A stretch of DNA of 64,000 bases from Achromobacter spanius (GTDB lineage: Bacteria > Pseudomonadota > Gammaproteobacteria > Burkholderiales > Burkholderiaceae_B), in the NCBI RefSeq assembly GCF_029637605.1, contig NZ_CP121261.1:4960001-5024000 (forward strand), given 5' to 3'. The notes under the pieces were generated by a model that worked only from the letters and a program-made list of their open reading frames with translations, was not told where the DNA came from and ran no database searches. The position numbers and the translations under genes were made by a program. Shown here piece after piece: positions 1-8,128 of this stretch (the first letter of the stretch is position 1; the number at the start of each line of letters is the position of its first letter).

Positions 1-909
1 TCCGGCGTGAAGCTCTTTACCGGGGTGAACTTCTCCAACGTGCTGGCCGCCGTGGTGCCGGGCGTGGTGAAGTCGGGCGCGTTCTATGTGAGCCTGAATC
101 CGGGTCCGTCGAACTTCGCGGGCGAAAAGTGCGACCCCAACTATTTCGTGGCGTCCTATCAGAACGACGCCTTTCACACGGCGGGCGGCGTGGCGGCCAA
201 TGAATTGGGCTACAAGCGCGTGGTGCTGCTGGCGCCCAACTACCAGGCCGGCCGCGACGCCATCGAAGGGTTCAAGCGCACCTATAAGGGCGAGGTGGTG
301 GCCGAGATCTACACCAAGCTCGACCAGTCTGACTTCTCCGTGGAACTGGCGCGTCTGCGTTCGCTGGCGCCCGAAGCCATCTACCAGTTTCATCCGGGCG
401 GCACCGGCATCAACTTCGTCAAGCAGTATGCGGCGGCGGGCTTGAATAAAAGCATCCCCATGCTGATGCCCAGCTTCTCGATGGACGCACGCATGATCCA
501 GGCCACGGGCGATGCCTCCTTGGGTTCCTACACCACGGGCATCTGGTCGCAAGACTTCAACAACCCGCAGTCGCAGGCCTTCGTCAAAGCCTTCAAGGAA
601 GCCTATGGCCGTGTGCCCACCGACTACGCGATGCAGGCTTACGACACCGCGCAGTTGATCGGCGTGGGTTTGAAGGCCACGGGTGGCGATCTGTCCAAGG
701 CAGCTGAATTCCGCGCGGCGCTGCGCAAGCCCGGCTTCACGTCCTTGCGCGGCAATTTCAGCATGAACACCAATCAGCATCCCATTCAGGATCTGTACCT
801 GATGCGTATCGACAAGGACAGCTCGGGCGGCCTGGTGCCGCATCTGGTTCGCAAACTGGTGTCTGACGACAAGGACGCCTACGCCCAATTCTGCAAGATG
901 CCATCATGA
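1..909 (+). CDS. LIV-type ABC transporter substrate-binding protein (5' truncated)
   Basis: This is the 3' part of a periplasmic substrate-binding protein of the branched-chain amino acid type (LivJ/LivK, Peripla_BP_6). The frame is open from base 1, so the start codon and signal peptide lie outside the window; 302 residues are visible. The segment GYKRVVLLAPNY and the downstream stretch ending in a Tyr/Asp-rich lobe fit the two-lobed receptor fold. Its stop overlaps the first permease start (ATGA at 906-909), so it belongs to one transcript with livH, livM, livG and livF. The family also binds amides, aromatic acids and other amino acids, so the true ligand cannot be told. Confidence 0.9.
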   Translation, partial: SGVKLFTGVNFSNVLAAVVPGVVKSGAFYVSLNPGPSNFAGEKCDPNYFVASYQNDAFHTAGGVAANELGYKRVVLLAPNYQAGRDAIEGFKRTYKGEVVAEIYTKLDQSDFSVELARLRSLAPEAIYQFHPGGTGINFVKQYAAAGLNKSIPMLMPSFSMDARMIQATGDASLGSYTTGIWSQDFNNPQSQAFVKAFKEAYGRVPTDYAMQAYDTAQLIGVGLKATGGDLSKAAEFRAALRKPGFTSLRGNFSMNTNQHPIQDLYLMRIDKDSSGGLVPHLVRKLVSDDKDAYAQFCKMPS

Positions 910-1820
910 CGCTGCTGTTCGAACAACTGCTTAACGGGCTGCAGTTCGGCGCCATGCTGTTCATGCTGGCGGCCGGACTCACGCTGATCTTCGGCATCAT
1001 GGGCGTGGTCAACCTGACGCATGGCTCGTTCTACATGGTGGGCGCGTACTGCGCGGCCTATGCCATCGGCACCACGGGCTCGTTCCTGGCGGGCGTGCTG
1101 GCGGCGCTGCTGGGGGCGGGGCTGTACGGCATATCCGTCGAAGTGCTGGTGATACGCAAGCTGTACAAGCGCGATCACCTGTACCAGGTGCTGGCCACTT
1201 TCGGCCTGCTGCTGTTTTCGAACGAGGCCGTCAGCCTGATCTTTGGCCGGCGTCCGCCGCTGGTCAGCATCCCGTCGTTCCTGGAAGGCGCGGTGACGCT
1301 GGCGCCTGGCTTTCAGTATCCCTTGATCCGCCTGTCGTTCATCGCCATTGGCGCCTTGGTGGCGGTGGGCTTGTGGTGGCTGGTGAACCGCACGCGCATC
1401 GGCATGCTGATCCGCGCGGGCGCGGATGACCGTGAAATGGTGGACGCCTTGGGCGTGGATATCCGCAAGCTCTACACGCTGGTGTTCGGGCTGGGCGCGT
1501 TGCTGTGCGGCTTGGCCGGCGTGATGGCCGCGCCGCTGCTGGCGGTGGAAATCGGCATGGGCGAACGCATCTTGATCACCACCTTTGTGGTCATTGTGAT
1601 TGGCGGGGTCGGCTCGGTGCGCGGCGCCTTGGCGGGCGCCTTGTTGGTGGGCATGGTCGACAGCCTGGGCCGTGCTTTCCTGCCGCAGTTGCTGTCCACG
1701 ATGTTCTCGCCCGCCACGGCGGACCCGCTGGCCGCCGGCATGGCGTCGGCCAGCATTTATGTGTTGATGGCGATTGTGCTGATCGCCAAGCCGGGCGGCT
1801 TGTTTCCGGCGCGAGGATGA
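906..1820 (+). CDS. livH: LIV-type ABC transporter permease LivH
   Basis: First inner-membrane permease of a branched-chain-amino-acid-type importer, 304 residues, almost entirely hydrophobic with roughly eight predicted membrane segments. The start (GMLFMLAAGLTLIFGIMGVV-like, here with AAGLTLIFGIMGVVNLTHG near residue 22) is characteristic of LivH. A cytoplasmic loop around residues 160-185 (RTRIGMLIRAGADD) fits the EAA loop that contacts the ATPases. The ATG overlaps the stop of the binding protein and its own TGA overlaps the livM start, so translation is probably coupled. The family is certain; the substrate is not. Confidence 0.93.
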   Translation: MTLLFEQLLNGLQFGAMLFMLAAGLTLIFGIMGVVNLTHGSFYMVGAYCAAYAIGTTGSFLAGVLAALLGAGLYGISVEVLVIRKLYKRDHLYQVLATFGLLLFSNEAVSLIFGRRPPLVSIPSFLEGAVTLAPGFQYPLIRLSFIAIGALVAVGLWWLVNRTRIGMLIRAGADDREMVDALGVDIRKLYTLVFGLGALLCGLAGVMAAPLLAVEIGMGERILITTFVVIVIGGVGSVRGALAGALLVGMVDSLGRAFLPQLLSTMFSPATADPLAAGMASASIYVLMAIVLIAKPGGLFPARG

Positions 1821-2803
1821 TGATGGCAAAGACACTTTCGAATCGCGCCCGCTGGGGCTTGGCCGGCCTGGTGGTATTGATCCTGCTGCCGGCCGCCGCG
1901 CTGGCCTCGGGTTCGCCGTTCCTGATCGGCGTGGTGACGCGCTTTCTTATCTATGGGCTGGCCGCGGTCAGCCTGGACCTGGTGATCGGCTACGGCGCCA
2001 TGGTCAGCTTTGGCCACGCCATGTTCTTCGGCCTGGGTGGCTACGCGGTAGGCATCATTGCCTTTCACACGGCCGAGGCAGGGCCCATCTTTGGCTGGGC
2101 CGGCAGCAATGCCGCGCTGGTGGTGTGGCCCATTGCGCTGGCCGTGTGCGCGCTGGCGGGCTGGGTCTTCGGTTACCTGGCGCTGCGCACGCGCGGTGTG
2201 CAGTTCATCATGATTACGCTGGCCTTTGGGCAGATGGTGTATTTCATCCTGGTGTCGCTGCAGTTCTATGGCGGCGACGACGGGCTGATGATTACGCAGC
2301 GCAACGAGTTGCCGGGCCTCAATCTGGAAAGCCCCATGGTGTTCTATTACGTGTGCCTGGCGCTGCTGACGGCGTGGACGCTGCTGTGCATCCGCATCAC
2401 CAATTCGCGCTTTGGCATGGTGCTGCAGGCGTTGCGCCAAAGCGAGCGGCGCGCGCTGAACCTGGGTGTGGCGCCCACGCCGTACCGCCTGAGCGCGTTC
2501 GTGCTGTCGGCCGTGGGCACCGGACTGGCGGGCGTGCTGTGGGCCAACTATGCGGGGCTGGTGACGCCCGACATGGCGGCGTGGACCAAGTCCGGCGAGC
2601 TGATGGCGATTGTCATCCTGGGCGGCGTGGGCACCTTGCTGGGGCCGATTGCAGGCGCGGCGGTCTTCCTGGGCCTGGAGCAGATGCTGTCGTCCTTGAC
2701 CGAGCATTGGCTGCTGTACATGGGGCCGATTCTGGTGCTGGTGGTGCTGTGGGGCCAGAAGGGCTTGTTCGGCAAATTGCTGGAGACGCGCCATGCCGAC
2801 TGA
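1817..2803 (+). CDS. livM: LIV-type ABC transporter permease LivM
   Basis: Second inner-membrane permease of the importer, 328 residues with multiple hydrophobic segments. The start is the ATG at 1817, which overlaps the livH stop (ATGATG); a longer open frame reaching back to 1505 runs through livH and is a shadow. The motif LVIGYGAMVSFGHAMFFGLG near residue 55 is diagnostic for LivM, and a later loop (NSRFGMVLQALRQSERRA) is the predicted ATPase-contact loop. Its last codons overlap the livG start at 2793. It should pair with LivH to form the translocation channel. Confidence 0.93.
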   Translation: MMMAKTLSNRARWGLAGLVVLILLPAAALASGSPFLIGVVTRFLIYGLAAVSLDLVIGYGAMVSFGHAMFFGLGGYAVGIIAFHTAEAGPIFGWAGSNAALVVWPIALAVCALAGWVFGYLALRTRGVQFIMITLAFGQMVYFILVSLQFYGGDDGLMITQRNELPGLNLESPMVFYYVCLALLTAWTLLCIRITNSRFGMVLQALRQSERRALNLGVAPTPYRLSAFVLSAVGTGLAGVLWANYAGLVTPDMAAWTKSGELMAIVILGGVGTLLGPIAGAAVFLGLEQMLSSLTEHWLLYMGPILVLVVLWGQKGLFGKLLETRHAD

Positions 2804-3563
2804 CACGCAAGCAAGCCTGTTGCGGCTGACGCAGTTGCGCAAGACCTTTGACGCGGTGGTGGCCACCAATGGGGTGGACCTGGATGTGCGGGCCGGCGAA
2901 ATTCACGCCATCATCGGCCCCAATGGCGCGGGCAAGTCCACGCTGATTGCGCAGATTTGCGGTGAGATCCGGCCAGACTCCGGCACCATCCATCTGGACG
3001 GGCAGGATGTGACCGGGCTGCGCGCGTTCGAGCGGGCACGGCTGGGCCTGGGGCGTTCCTTCCAGATCACCGAGCTTTGCCACGAATTCACCGCGCTGGA
3101 AAACGTGATCCTGTCGCGCATGCTGAAGGACGGGCCCGCGTTTGGCGCCTGGTCCGATCCGCGCCGCGACACCGGCCTGAAGGCCGAGGCCATGCAGTGG
3201 TTGACGCATGTGGGCCTGGCTGAGCGCCGCCATGTGCGGTCGGCCGATCTGGCGCACGGCGAACGGCGGCAACTGGAACTGGCGGTGGCGCTGGCGCGCG
3301 AGCCGCGCCTGTTGCTGCTGGATGAGCCCATGGCCGGCATGGGGCCCGAGGAATCGGCGCGCATGACGCGCCTGCTGCAAGGCATGAAGGGCGATTACGC
3401 GGTGCTGCTGGTTGAGCACGATATGGACGCCGTCTTCGCGCTGGCCGACCGCATCAGTGTGCTGGTCTATGGCCGCGTGGTGTTCAGCGGCACACCGGAC
3501 GAGGTGCGCCGCCATCCGGAAGTGCGCGCGGCCTACCTGGGAGAAGAACATGTTGAAGGTTGA
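2793..3563 (+). CDS. livG: LIV-type ABC transporter ATP-binding protein LivG
   Basis: ATPase subunit of 256 residues. Walker A is GPNGAGKST at residues 42-50. The signature region reads LAHGERRQLELA, with Ala where Ser is usual, so the LSGGQ-equivalent serine is replaced. Walker B is LLLLDEPMAGM, and the switch histidine lies in LLVEHDMD. The loop SFQITELCHEFTALENV matches the Q-loop region of LivG. The gene overlaps livM upstream by 11 bases and livF downstream, so all five genes appear to be one operon. Confidence 0.93.
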   Translation: MPTDTQASLLRLTQLRKTFDAVVATNGVDLDVRAGEIHAIIGPNGAGKSTLIAQICGEIRPDSGTIHLDGQDVTGLRAFERARLGLGRSFQITELCHEFTALENVILSRMLKDGPAFGAWSDPRRDTGLKAEAMQWLTHVGLAERRHVRSADLAHGERRQLELAVALAREPRLLLLDEPMAGMGPEESARMTRLLQGMKGDYAVLLVEHDMDAVFALADRISVLVYGRVVFSGTPDEVRRHPEVRAAYLGEEHVEG

Positions 3564-4242
3564 CGGCCTGACGGGCGGTTACGGATCCAGCAAGGTGCTG
3601 TTCGGCATGTCGTTCGAGGCCAGCGAGGGCGAGGTGATTTCGCTGATTGGCCGCAACGGCATGGGCAAGACCACCACGGTCAAGACCTTGATGGGCATGC
3701 TGCCCGCCACCGGCGGCGCGGTGCAGTTCCGGGGGCAGACGCTGGGCCGGTCCGCGCCCAGCACGGTGGCGCGCCTGGGCGTGGGGTTGGTGCCGGAAGG
3801 GCGGCGCGTGTTTGGCTCGCTGACGGTGCAGGAAAACCTGGTGGCGACGGCACGAGCGGCCGCGGGCGGCTGGGACCTGGAGCGCGTCTACACGCTGTTC
3901 CCGCGCCTGAAAGAGCGCCGCGCGCAGTCGTCACGCACCTTGTCGGGCGGCGAGCAGCAGATGCTGGTGGTGGGCCGCGCGCTGATGACCAACCCCAAAC
4001 TGCTGATCCTGGACGAAGCCACCGAAGGGCTGGCGCCATTGATCCGCCAGGAGATCTGGCGTTGCCTGCGGTCGCTGAAGGCCGAGGGCCAGACCATTCT
4101 GGTCATCGACAAGAACCTGCCCGAGATGGCCACGCTGGTCGACAGGCACTACATCGTGGACAAGGGCCGCGTGGCCTGGTCGGGCAAGCCCGCCGAGCTG
4201 TCCGCCCAACCCGAATTGGCGCAGCGGTATCTGGGAATATAG
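3550..4242 (+). CDS. livF: LIV-type ABC transporter ATP-binding protein LivF
   Basis: Second ATPase of the importer, 230 residues. The ATG at 3550 (MLKVDGLTGGYG) overlaps the end of livG; the longer open frame from 3412 is not used. Walker A is GRNGMGKTT, the signature is LSGGEQQML and Walker B is LLILDEATEGL. The position equivalent to the usual VEQN switch reads VIDKN. I believe a subset of LivF proteins carries this variant, so I do not treat it as damage. It is the last gene of the cassette; an 8-bp GC stem (4270-4292) without a T-run follows. Confidence 0.93.
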   Translation: MLKVDGLTGGYGSSKVLFGMSFEASEGEVISLIGRNGMGKTTTVKTLMGMLPATGGAVQFRGQTLGRSAPSTVARLGVGLVPEGRRVFGSLTVQENLVATARAAAGGWDLERVYTLFPRLKERRAQSSRTLSGGEQQMLVVGRALMTNPKLLILDEATEGLAPLIRQEIWRCLRSLKAEGQTILVIDKNLPEMATLVDRHYIVDKGRVAWSGKPAELSAQPELAQRYLGI

Positions 4243-4347
4243 GGCCGCCACGCCTAAGCGCCACACCTGCCCGCGCCGCCCATGGGCGCGGGTAGAATGG
4301 GCCGCCTGTGCGCGGATCAGCGGACACGCCGCTGACATCTGGAGAGC

Positions 4348-5112
4348 ATGTTGAAGCCAAGAATCAAAGCTTCCCGCCAGGACGATTCCGGATCGGCCGG
4401 GAACGCTGACGTGGAAGACATCACGCTGTCGGAGCAGGTTTACCGCCTGCTTCGGCGCGACATCATGAGCGGGGTCTTCGCACCGGGCCAGTCGCTGCGG
4501 CTGGAATTGTTGAAGCAGCGCTACGGCAGCAGTTTTTCGCCGATCCGCGAAGCGCTCAACCGCCTGCGCAGCGAACGCATGGTGGTGAACACCACGTCGC
4601 GCGGTTTCAGCATCGCGCCCTTGTCGGTCGAGGAAATGTGGGACGCCTGTGAAACCCGCATCCTGATCGACTGCGATGCCTTGCGCCGGTCGCTGGCGAA
4701 TGCGGACGACGCTTGGGAAGCGCGGCTGGTCGGCGCCTATCACGCGCTGACGCTGGCGGCGCAGCGCGCGAGCGTAGCGTCAGCCCCGTCCGATGAACTG
4801 GAAGATTTGCTGGAGGCCCGCCACCTGGATTTCCATCACGCGCTGATTGGCGCCTGCCGCTCGCATTGGCTGTTGGACCTGTCCACGCAGCTGTACGCGC
4901 AAACCGAGCGCTACCGCCGCCCCGCGCGCGCGGGCGCCACGGCCTATGGGCCGGAACGCAACGTGGACGACGAACACCGCCAACTGCTGGACGCGGCGAT
5001 CTCGCGCGACGCCGAACGTTCCGTGGCCATGCTGGCCGCGCACTACCGCAAGACCGCGCAATTCATCGAACGCATCATTTCACAGCCCGACACCCAGGCA
5101 CGACATGCATAA
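4348..5112 (+). CDS. GntR-family (FCD) transcriptional regulator
   Basis: DNA-binding regulator of 254 residues. The winged helix-turn-helix is at about residues 27-92 (EQVYRLLRRDIMSGVFAPGQ, then SPIREALNRLRSE), which is the FadR-type GntR pattern. The rest is an all-helical FCD ligand domain containing DEHRQLLDAA and ending in HYRKTAQFIE. Its stop overlaps the start of the next gene (5105-5112), so it is cotranscribed with the hydrolase. It may control the LIV cassette, the hydrolase, or both; the inducer is unknown. The start ATG at 4348 follows a GGAGAG ribosome site. Confidence 0.88.
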   Translation: MLKPRIKASRQDDSGSAGNADVEDITLSEQVYRLLRRDIMSGVFAPGQSLRLELLKQRYGSSFSPIREALNRLRSERMVVNTTSRGFSIAPLSVEEMWDACETRILIDCDALRRSLANADDAWEARLVGAYHALTLAAQRASVASAPSDELEDLLEARHLDFHHALIGACRSHWLLDLSTQLYAQTERYRRPARAGATAYGPERNVDDEHRQLLDAAISRDAERSVAMLAAHYRKTAQFIERIISQPDTQARHA

Positions 5113-5989
5113 CGCCGAGATCGATCTTTTCTTTTCCTCCATTGCCGAACGCGATGTTCAATACAACGCGCGCGAATCCGTGGCCGACTTTGACGCCTGC
5201 GTGCGCCGCTACGCGGAGTCGTCGGCGCGGGTGCGCTCGCGCCGCCCCGGCGTGCTGGACCTGCGTTACGGCATGGGCCAGGACGAGCGGCTGGACCTGT
5301 TCCTGCCCGCGGCGTCGCACGCACCCGCGCCGCTGTTCGTGTTCATCCATGGCGGCTACTGGCGCGCGCAACGCAAGGAAGACGCGCCCGTGATGGCCGA
5401 GGCCTTCAATGCGGCTGGCGCGGCGGTGGCCACGCTGGAATACACGCTGGTGCCCGAAGCCACGCTGGGTGAAGTGGTGCGCGAAGTGCGTTCCGCCGTG
5501 GCCTGGCTGTACCAGAACGTGGCGGCCTACGGCGTGGACCCCGAACGGATCTACGTGAGCGGCAGCTCGGCCGGCGGCCACCTGGCCGGCATGCTGGCGG
5601 CACCCGGCTGGCCCGCGCGCTATGGCGTGCCGGACGACATCATCAAGGGCACGCTGGCCTTGTCCGGCCTGTTCGATTTGCGTCCGCTGTGCGACATCCT
5701 GCCCAACACCTGGCTGCGCCTGACGCCGGAGCAGGCCGCGCATCAAAGCCCCATCTTCAATCTGCCCGAGCGCGCCGGCCCCATGTTGCTGGCCGTGGGC
5801 GGGCTGGAGACACAGGGCTTCAAGAACCAGACGTCGGCGTTTGAGGCGGCCTGGAACGCGGCGGGCCTGGCGTCCACCCGCATTCCCACGCCGCACTGCA
5901 ATCACTTTGACCTGGTCAACGAGCTGGAAGACCCGGACAGCGCGCTGACCCGGGCCACGCTGGCGATGATGGGGCTGGCCGCCCGCTGA
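5105..5989 (+). CDS. alpha/beta hydrolase, kynurenine formamidase-like
   Basis: Cytoplasmic serine hydrolase of 294 residues with no signal peptide. The oxyanion-hole motif HGGYW is at residues 82-86 and the nucleophile elbow GSSAGG at 153-158 (Ser155). The catalytic histidine is probably in PHCNHFD near residue 264. HGGxW together with GxSAGG is the arylformamidase / hormone-sensitive-lipase-like pattern, so cleavage of N-formylkynurenine or another small amide or ester is likely but unproven. The start ATG at 5105 overlaps the GntR stop by 8 bases; a longer frame from 4847 lies inside the GntR gene and was rejected. Confidence 0.85.
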   Translation: MHNAEIDLFFSSIAERDVQYNARESVADFDACVRRYAESSARVRSRRPGVLDLRYGMGQDERLDLFLPAASHAPAPLFVFIHGGYWRAQRKEDAPVMAEAFNAAGAAVATLEYTLVPEATLGEVVREVRSAVAWLYQNVAAYGVDPERIYVSGSSAGGHLAGMLAAPGWPARYGVPDDIIKGTLALSGLFDLRPLCDILPNTWLRLTPEQAAHQSPIFNLPERAGPMLLAVGGLETQGFKNQTSAFEAAWNAAGLASTRIPTPHCNHFDLVNELEDPDSALTRATLAMMGLAAR

Positions 5990-6014
5990 GGGCCAGCCTT
6001 GATGGCCGCCGCGC

Positions 6015-6929
6015 ATGGCTGATCTGAAACTCCTGGAAGACCTGATCGCGCTGGCGCGCACGGGCAGTTTCGTGCGCGCCGCCGAACTGCGCCACGTGAC
6101 GCATCCCGCGTTCGGGCGGCGCATCCGCGCGCTGGAAGCCTGGGCGGGCGCACCGCTGGTCGAACGCCAGCACCTGCCCGTGACGCTGACCCCGGAAGGC
6201 GAGGCGCTGCTCAGGACGGCCACGCAGGTGGTCGAGCAGATGGGGCTGGTGCGCCATCGCATTAGCAGTTCGGGCCCGGGCGGCGAAGCCGTGTTGCGCA
6301 TCGCCACCGGCCGCAGCCTGGCGCGCACGCTGGTGGCGGACTGGATTGCGCGCTTGCGGCACCGCACGCCCAAAGTGCTGACCGACGGCACGCAGGTGGA
6401 GTTGTCGACCGCTCAGACGGAAGACCTGGTGGTGCGTCTGGAGCAAGGCAAGGTGGACCTGCTGTGCTGCTACGAGCATCCGGCCTTGTCCGTGCCCTTG
6501 AGCCCGGCGCGCTACCGCTACATGACGCTGGCCACTGACAAACTGGTGCCCGTAAGCCAGGTGGATGCGCGCGGCCGTATCCGATATACGCTGCAAGACG
6601 GCGGCCAGCCGGTGCCGCTGATCACCTACACGGGCGGCCTGGCGATGGAGCGCATCGTGGGCGATCGCCTGGAAACCACGCCGTATGCGCTGACGCCGTT
6701 CGTGCGCAGCGATTCGCTGGACGCGGCGCACGGCGCGGTCGCCAAGGGCCTGGGCGTGGCGTGGTTGCCGTGGTCCATGGTGGCGGCGGATTGCCGTCGC
6801 GGCGCGTTGGCGGCGCTGGGCGGCCGCAGTGAAGAGATCGCTTTCGAGGTGCGTTTGTACCGTCCGCGCTCCCGTTTGACGGACCTGGCGGAGGCCGCCT
6901 GGGAGGCCACCGCGAACCGTAAAGTCTGA
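6015..6929 (+). CDS. LysR-family transcriptional regulator
   Basis: LysR-type regulator of 304 residues. The N-terminal winged helix is at residues 1-60 (LEDLIALARTGSFVRAAELRHVTHPAFGRRIRALE), followed by a linker helix and a periplasmic-binding-like effector domain. It sits 25 bases after the hydrolase and 155 bases before the Bug protein, all on the same strand. The usual divergent target is therefore absent; the Bug and hydrolase genes are the plausible targets. A TAGCAC-N6-GTGCTA palindrome lies just downstream at 6969-6986. Confidence 0.88.
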   Translation: MADLKLLEDLIALARTGSFVRAAELRHVTHPAFGRRIRALEAWAGAPLVERQHLPVTLTPEGEALLRTATQVVEQMGLVRHRISSSGPGGEAVLRIATGRSLARTLVADWIARLRHRTPKVLTDGTQVELSTAQTEDLVVRLEQGKVDLLCCYEHPALSVPLSPARYRYMTLATDKLVPVSQVDARGRIRYTLQDGGQPVPLITYTGGLAMERIVGDRLETTPYALTPFVRSDSLDAAHGAVAKGLGVAWLPWSMVAADCRRGALAALGGRSEEIAFEVRLYRPRSRLTDLAEAAWEATANRKV

Positions 6930-6966
6930 TGTGCACCGCCACCTTGGCGGGCTTGGCTCAGGCTGA

Positions 6967-6989
6967 ATTAGCACGAAGATGTGCTATTT
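6967..6989. promoter_or_regulatory. operator-like palindrome before the Bug gene
   Basis: The sequence TAGCAC-GAAGAT-GTGCTA is a perfect 6+6 inverted repeat (6969-6986), and flanking A/T bases extend the similarity by about two more positions. It lies between the LysR regulator and the Bug receptor gene, about 100 bases before the latter's ATG. It could bind the LysR or GntR protein encoded nearby. No protein has been tied to this exact motif as far as I know. Confidence 0.4.
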
Positions 6990-7084
6990 CGGCACGGCCC
7001 AGGGGTATGAGGCCCGTGAAAATACGAACCTATACCTTCAACGAGACGGCAACGCCGTCCATCCTAGTCCCCAAGGAAGAAAAC

Positions 7085-8077
7085 ATGAAATCACACCTTC
7101 ATCCGCTGCGCGCAGCGCTTGTTGCTTTCGGTGCGGCCTCGGCTGTAGCGGCCGCGCCGGCCGCCTTCGCTGCCGACTATCCCGCCCGCAGCATCTCGCT
7201 GGTTGTCGGCTACCCGGCAGGCGGCAGTGTAGACCTGACCGCGCGCCTGTTGGGCGAAGAGCTGGGCAAGCAACTGGGCCAGACCGTGGTAGTTGAAAAC
7301 GTGGGCGGCGCCGGCGGCACCATTGGTGCCCAGCGTGTGGCGCGCGCGGCACCCGACGGTTACACGCTTTTGCTGGGCTCGACCAATGAAATGGTGATTG
7401 CCCGCATGATCAACACCGCGGTGAAGTACGACAGCGCCAAGGAGTTCACGCCCTTGGGCCTGGTGGCGTCGCAGCCGATGCTGCTGGCCGCCAGCAAGAA
7501 TTCCGGCGTCAAGACGGCGGCCGAATACTTGCAGAAGCTGCGCGGCGCGGAAGCGGGCACGTTCAATTACGGCTCGTCCGGCGTGGGCACCACCTTGCAC
7601 CTGGCCGGCGAAATGATCAATCGGGCCACCGGTACGCGCGCCGAACACGTGCCTTACCGTGGCGTGTCGCCGCTGGTCACGGACCTGATGAGCGGCCAAC
7701 TGGACTTCGGTGTGCTGGTGCTGTCCTCGGGCCTGCCGCAAGTGCGCAGCGGCAACATCGTGGCGCTGGGCCTGACCGAGAACAAGCGTTCGCCGGCCGC
7801 ACCCGAAATCGCGCCGCTGGCCGCCACCCCGGGCTTTGAATCCGTCGACATCAACCTGTGGTTCGCGCTGTATGGCCCGGCCGGCTTGCCGGAGCCGGTG
7901 ATCGCCAAGCTGCGCGGCGCGCTGGACGAGGCGCTGAAGTCAGACCAGTTCCGCGGCAAGCTGCAGGATGCGGGCGGTGAAATCGCCAAGCCAGGCGTGG
8001 ATCTGGCGGCCTACCAGGTTGAAGAAACGAAGAAGTACGGCGCGCTGGTCAAGGCCGCCAAGATCGAAGCGCAATAA
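7085..8077 (+). CDS. tripartite tricarboxylate transporter substrate-binding protein (Bug family)
   Basis: Periplasmic solute receptor of 330 residues. A signal peptide covers residues 1 to about 29 (ALVAFGAASAVAAAPAAFA, cut before ADYP). The mature start YPARSISLVVGYPAGGSVDL and the VVENVGGAGGTIG segment are hallmarks of Bordetella Bug / TctC proteins. A strong AAGGAAGA ribosome site precedes the ATG at 7085; the longer frame from 6929 has no such site. No TctA/TctB membrane genes are adjacent, as is usual for these abundant orphan receptors. It is followed by an amidohydrolase, so an N-acylated amino acid is a reasonable but unproven ligand. Confidence 0.93.
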   Translation: MKSHLHPLRAALVAFGAASAVAAAPAAFAADYPARSISLVVGYPAGGSVDLTARLLGEELGKQLGQTVVVENVGGAGGTIGAQRVARAAPDGYTLLLGSTNEMVIARMINTAVKYDSAKEFTPLGLVASQPMLLAASKNSGVKTAAEYLQKLRGAEAGTFNYGSSGVGTTLHLAGEMINRATGTRAEHVPYRGVSPLVTDLMSGQLDFGVLVLSSGLPQVRSGNIVALGLTENKRSPAAPEIAPLAATPGFESVDINLWFALYGPAGLPEPVIAKLRGALDEALKSDQFRGKLQDAGGEIAKPGVDLAAYQVEETKKYGALVKAAKIEAQ

Positions 8078-8128
8078 AACAGGCGCAAAACCAAGCTATT
8101 GCCATACCGAAAAAAAGCGGATCACACC

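Noticed and set aside
3275..3300. Altered ABC signature in LivG as evidence of an inactive transporter
   Set aside because: Only Ser to Ala in the signature is seen; Walker A, Walker B and the switch His are intact, and the second ATPase has a normal signature.
4270..4292. Intrinsic terminator after livF
   Set aside because: An 8-bp GC stem is present but no T-run follows, and the GntR gene continues on the same strand, so I could not call it a terminator with confidence.
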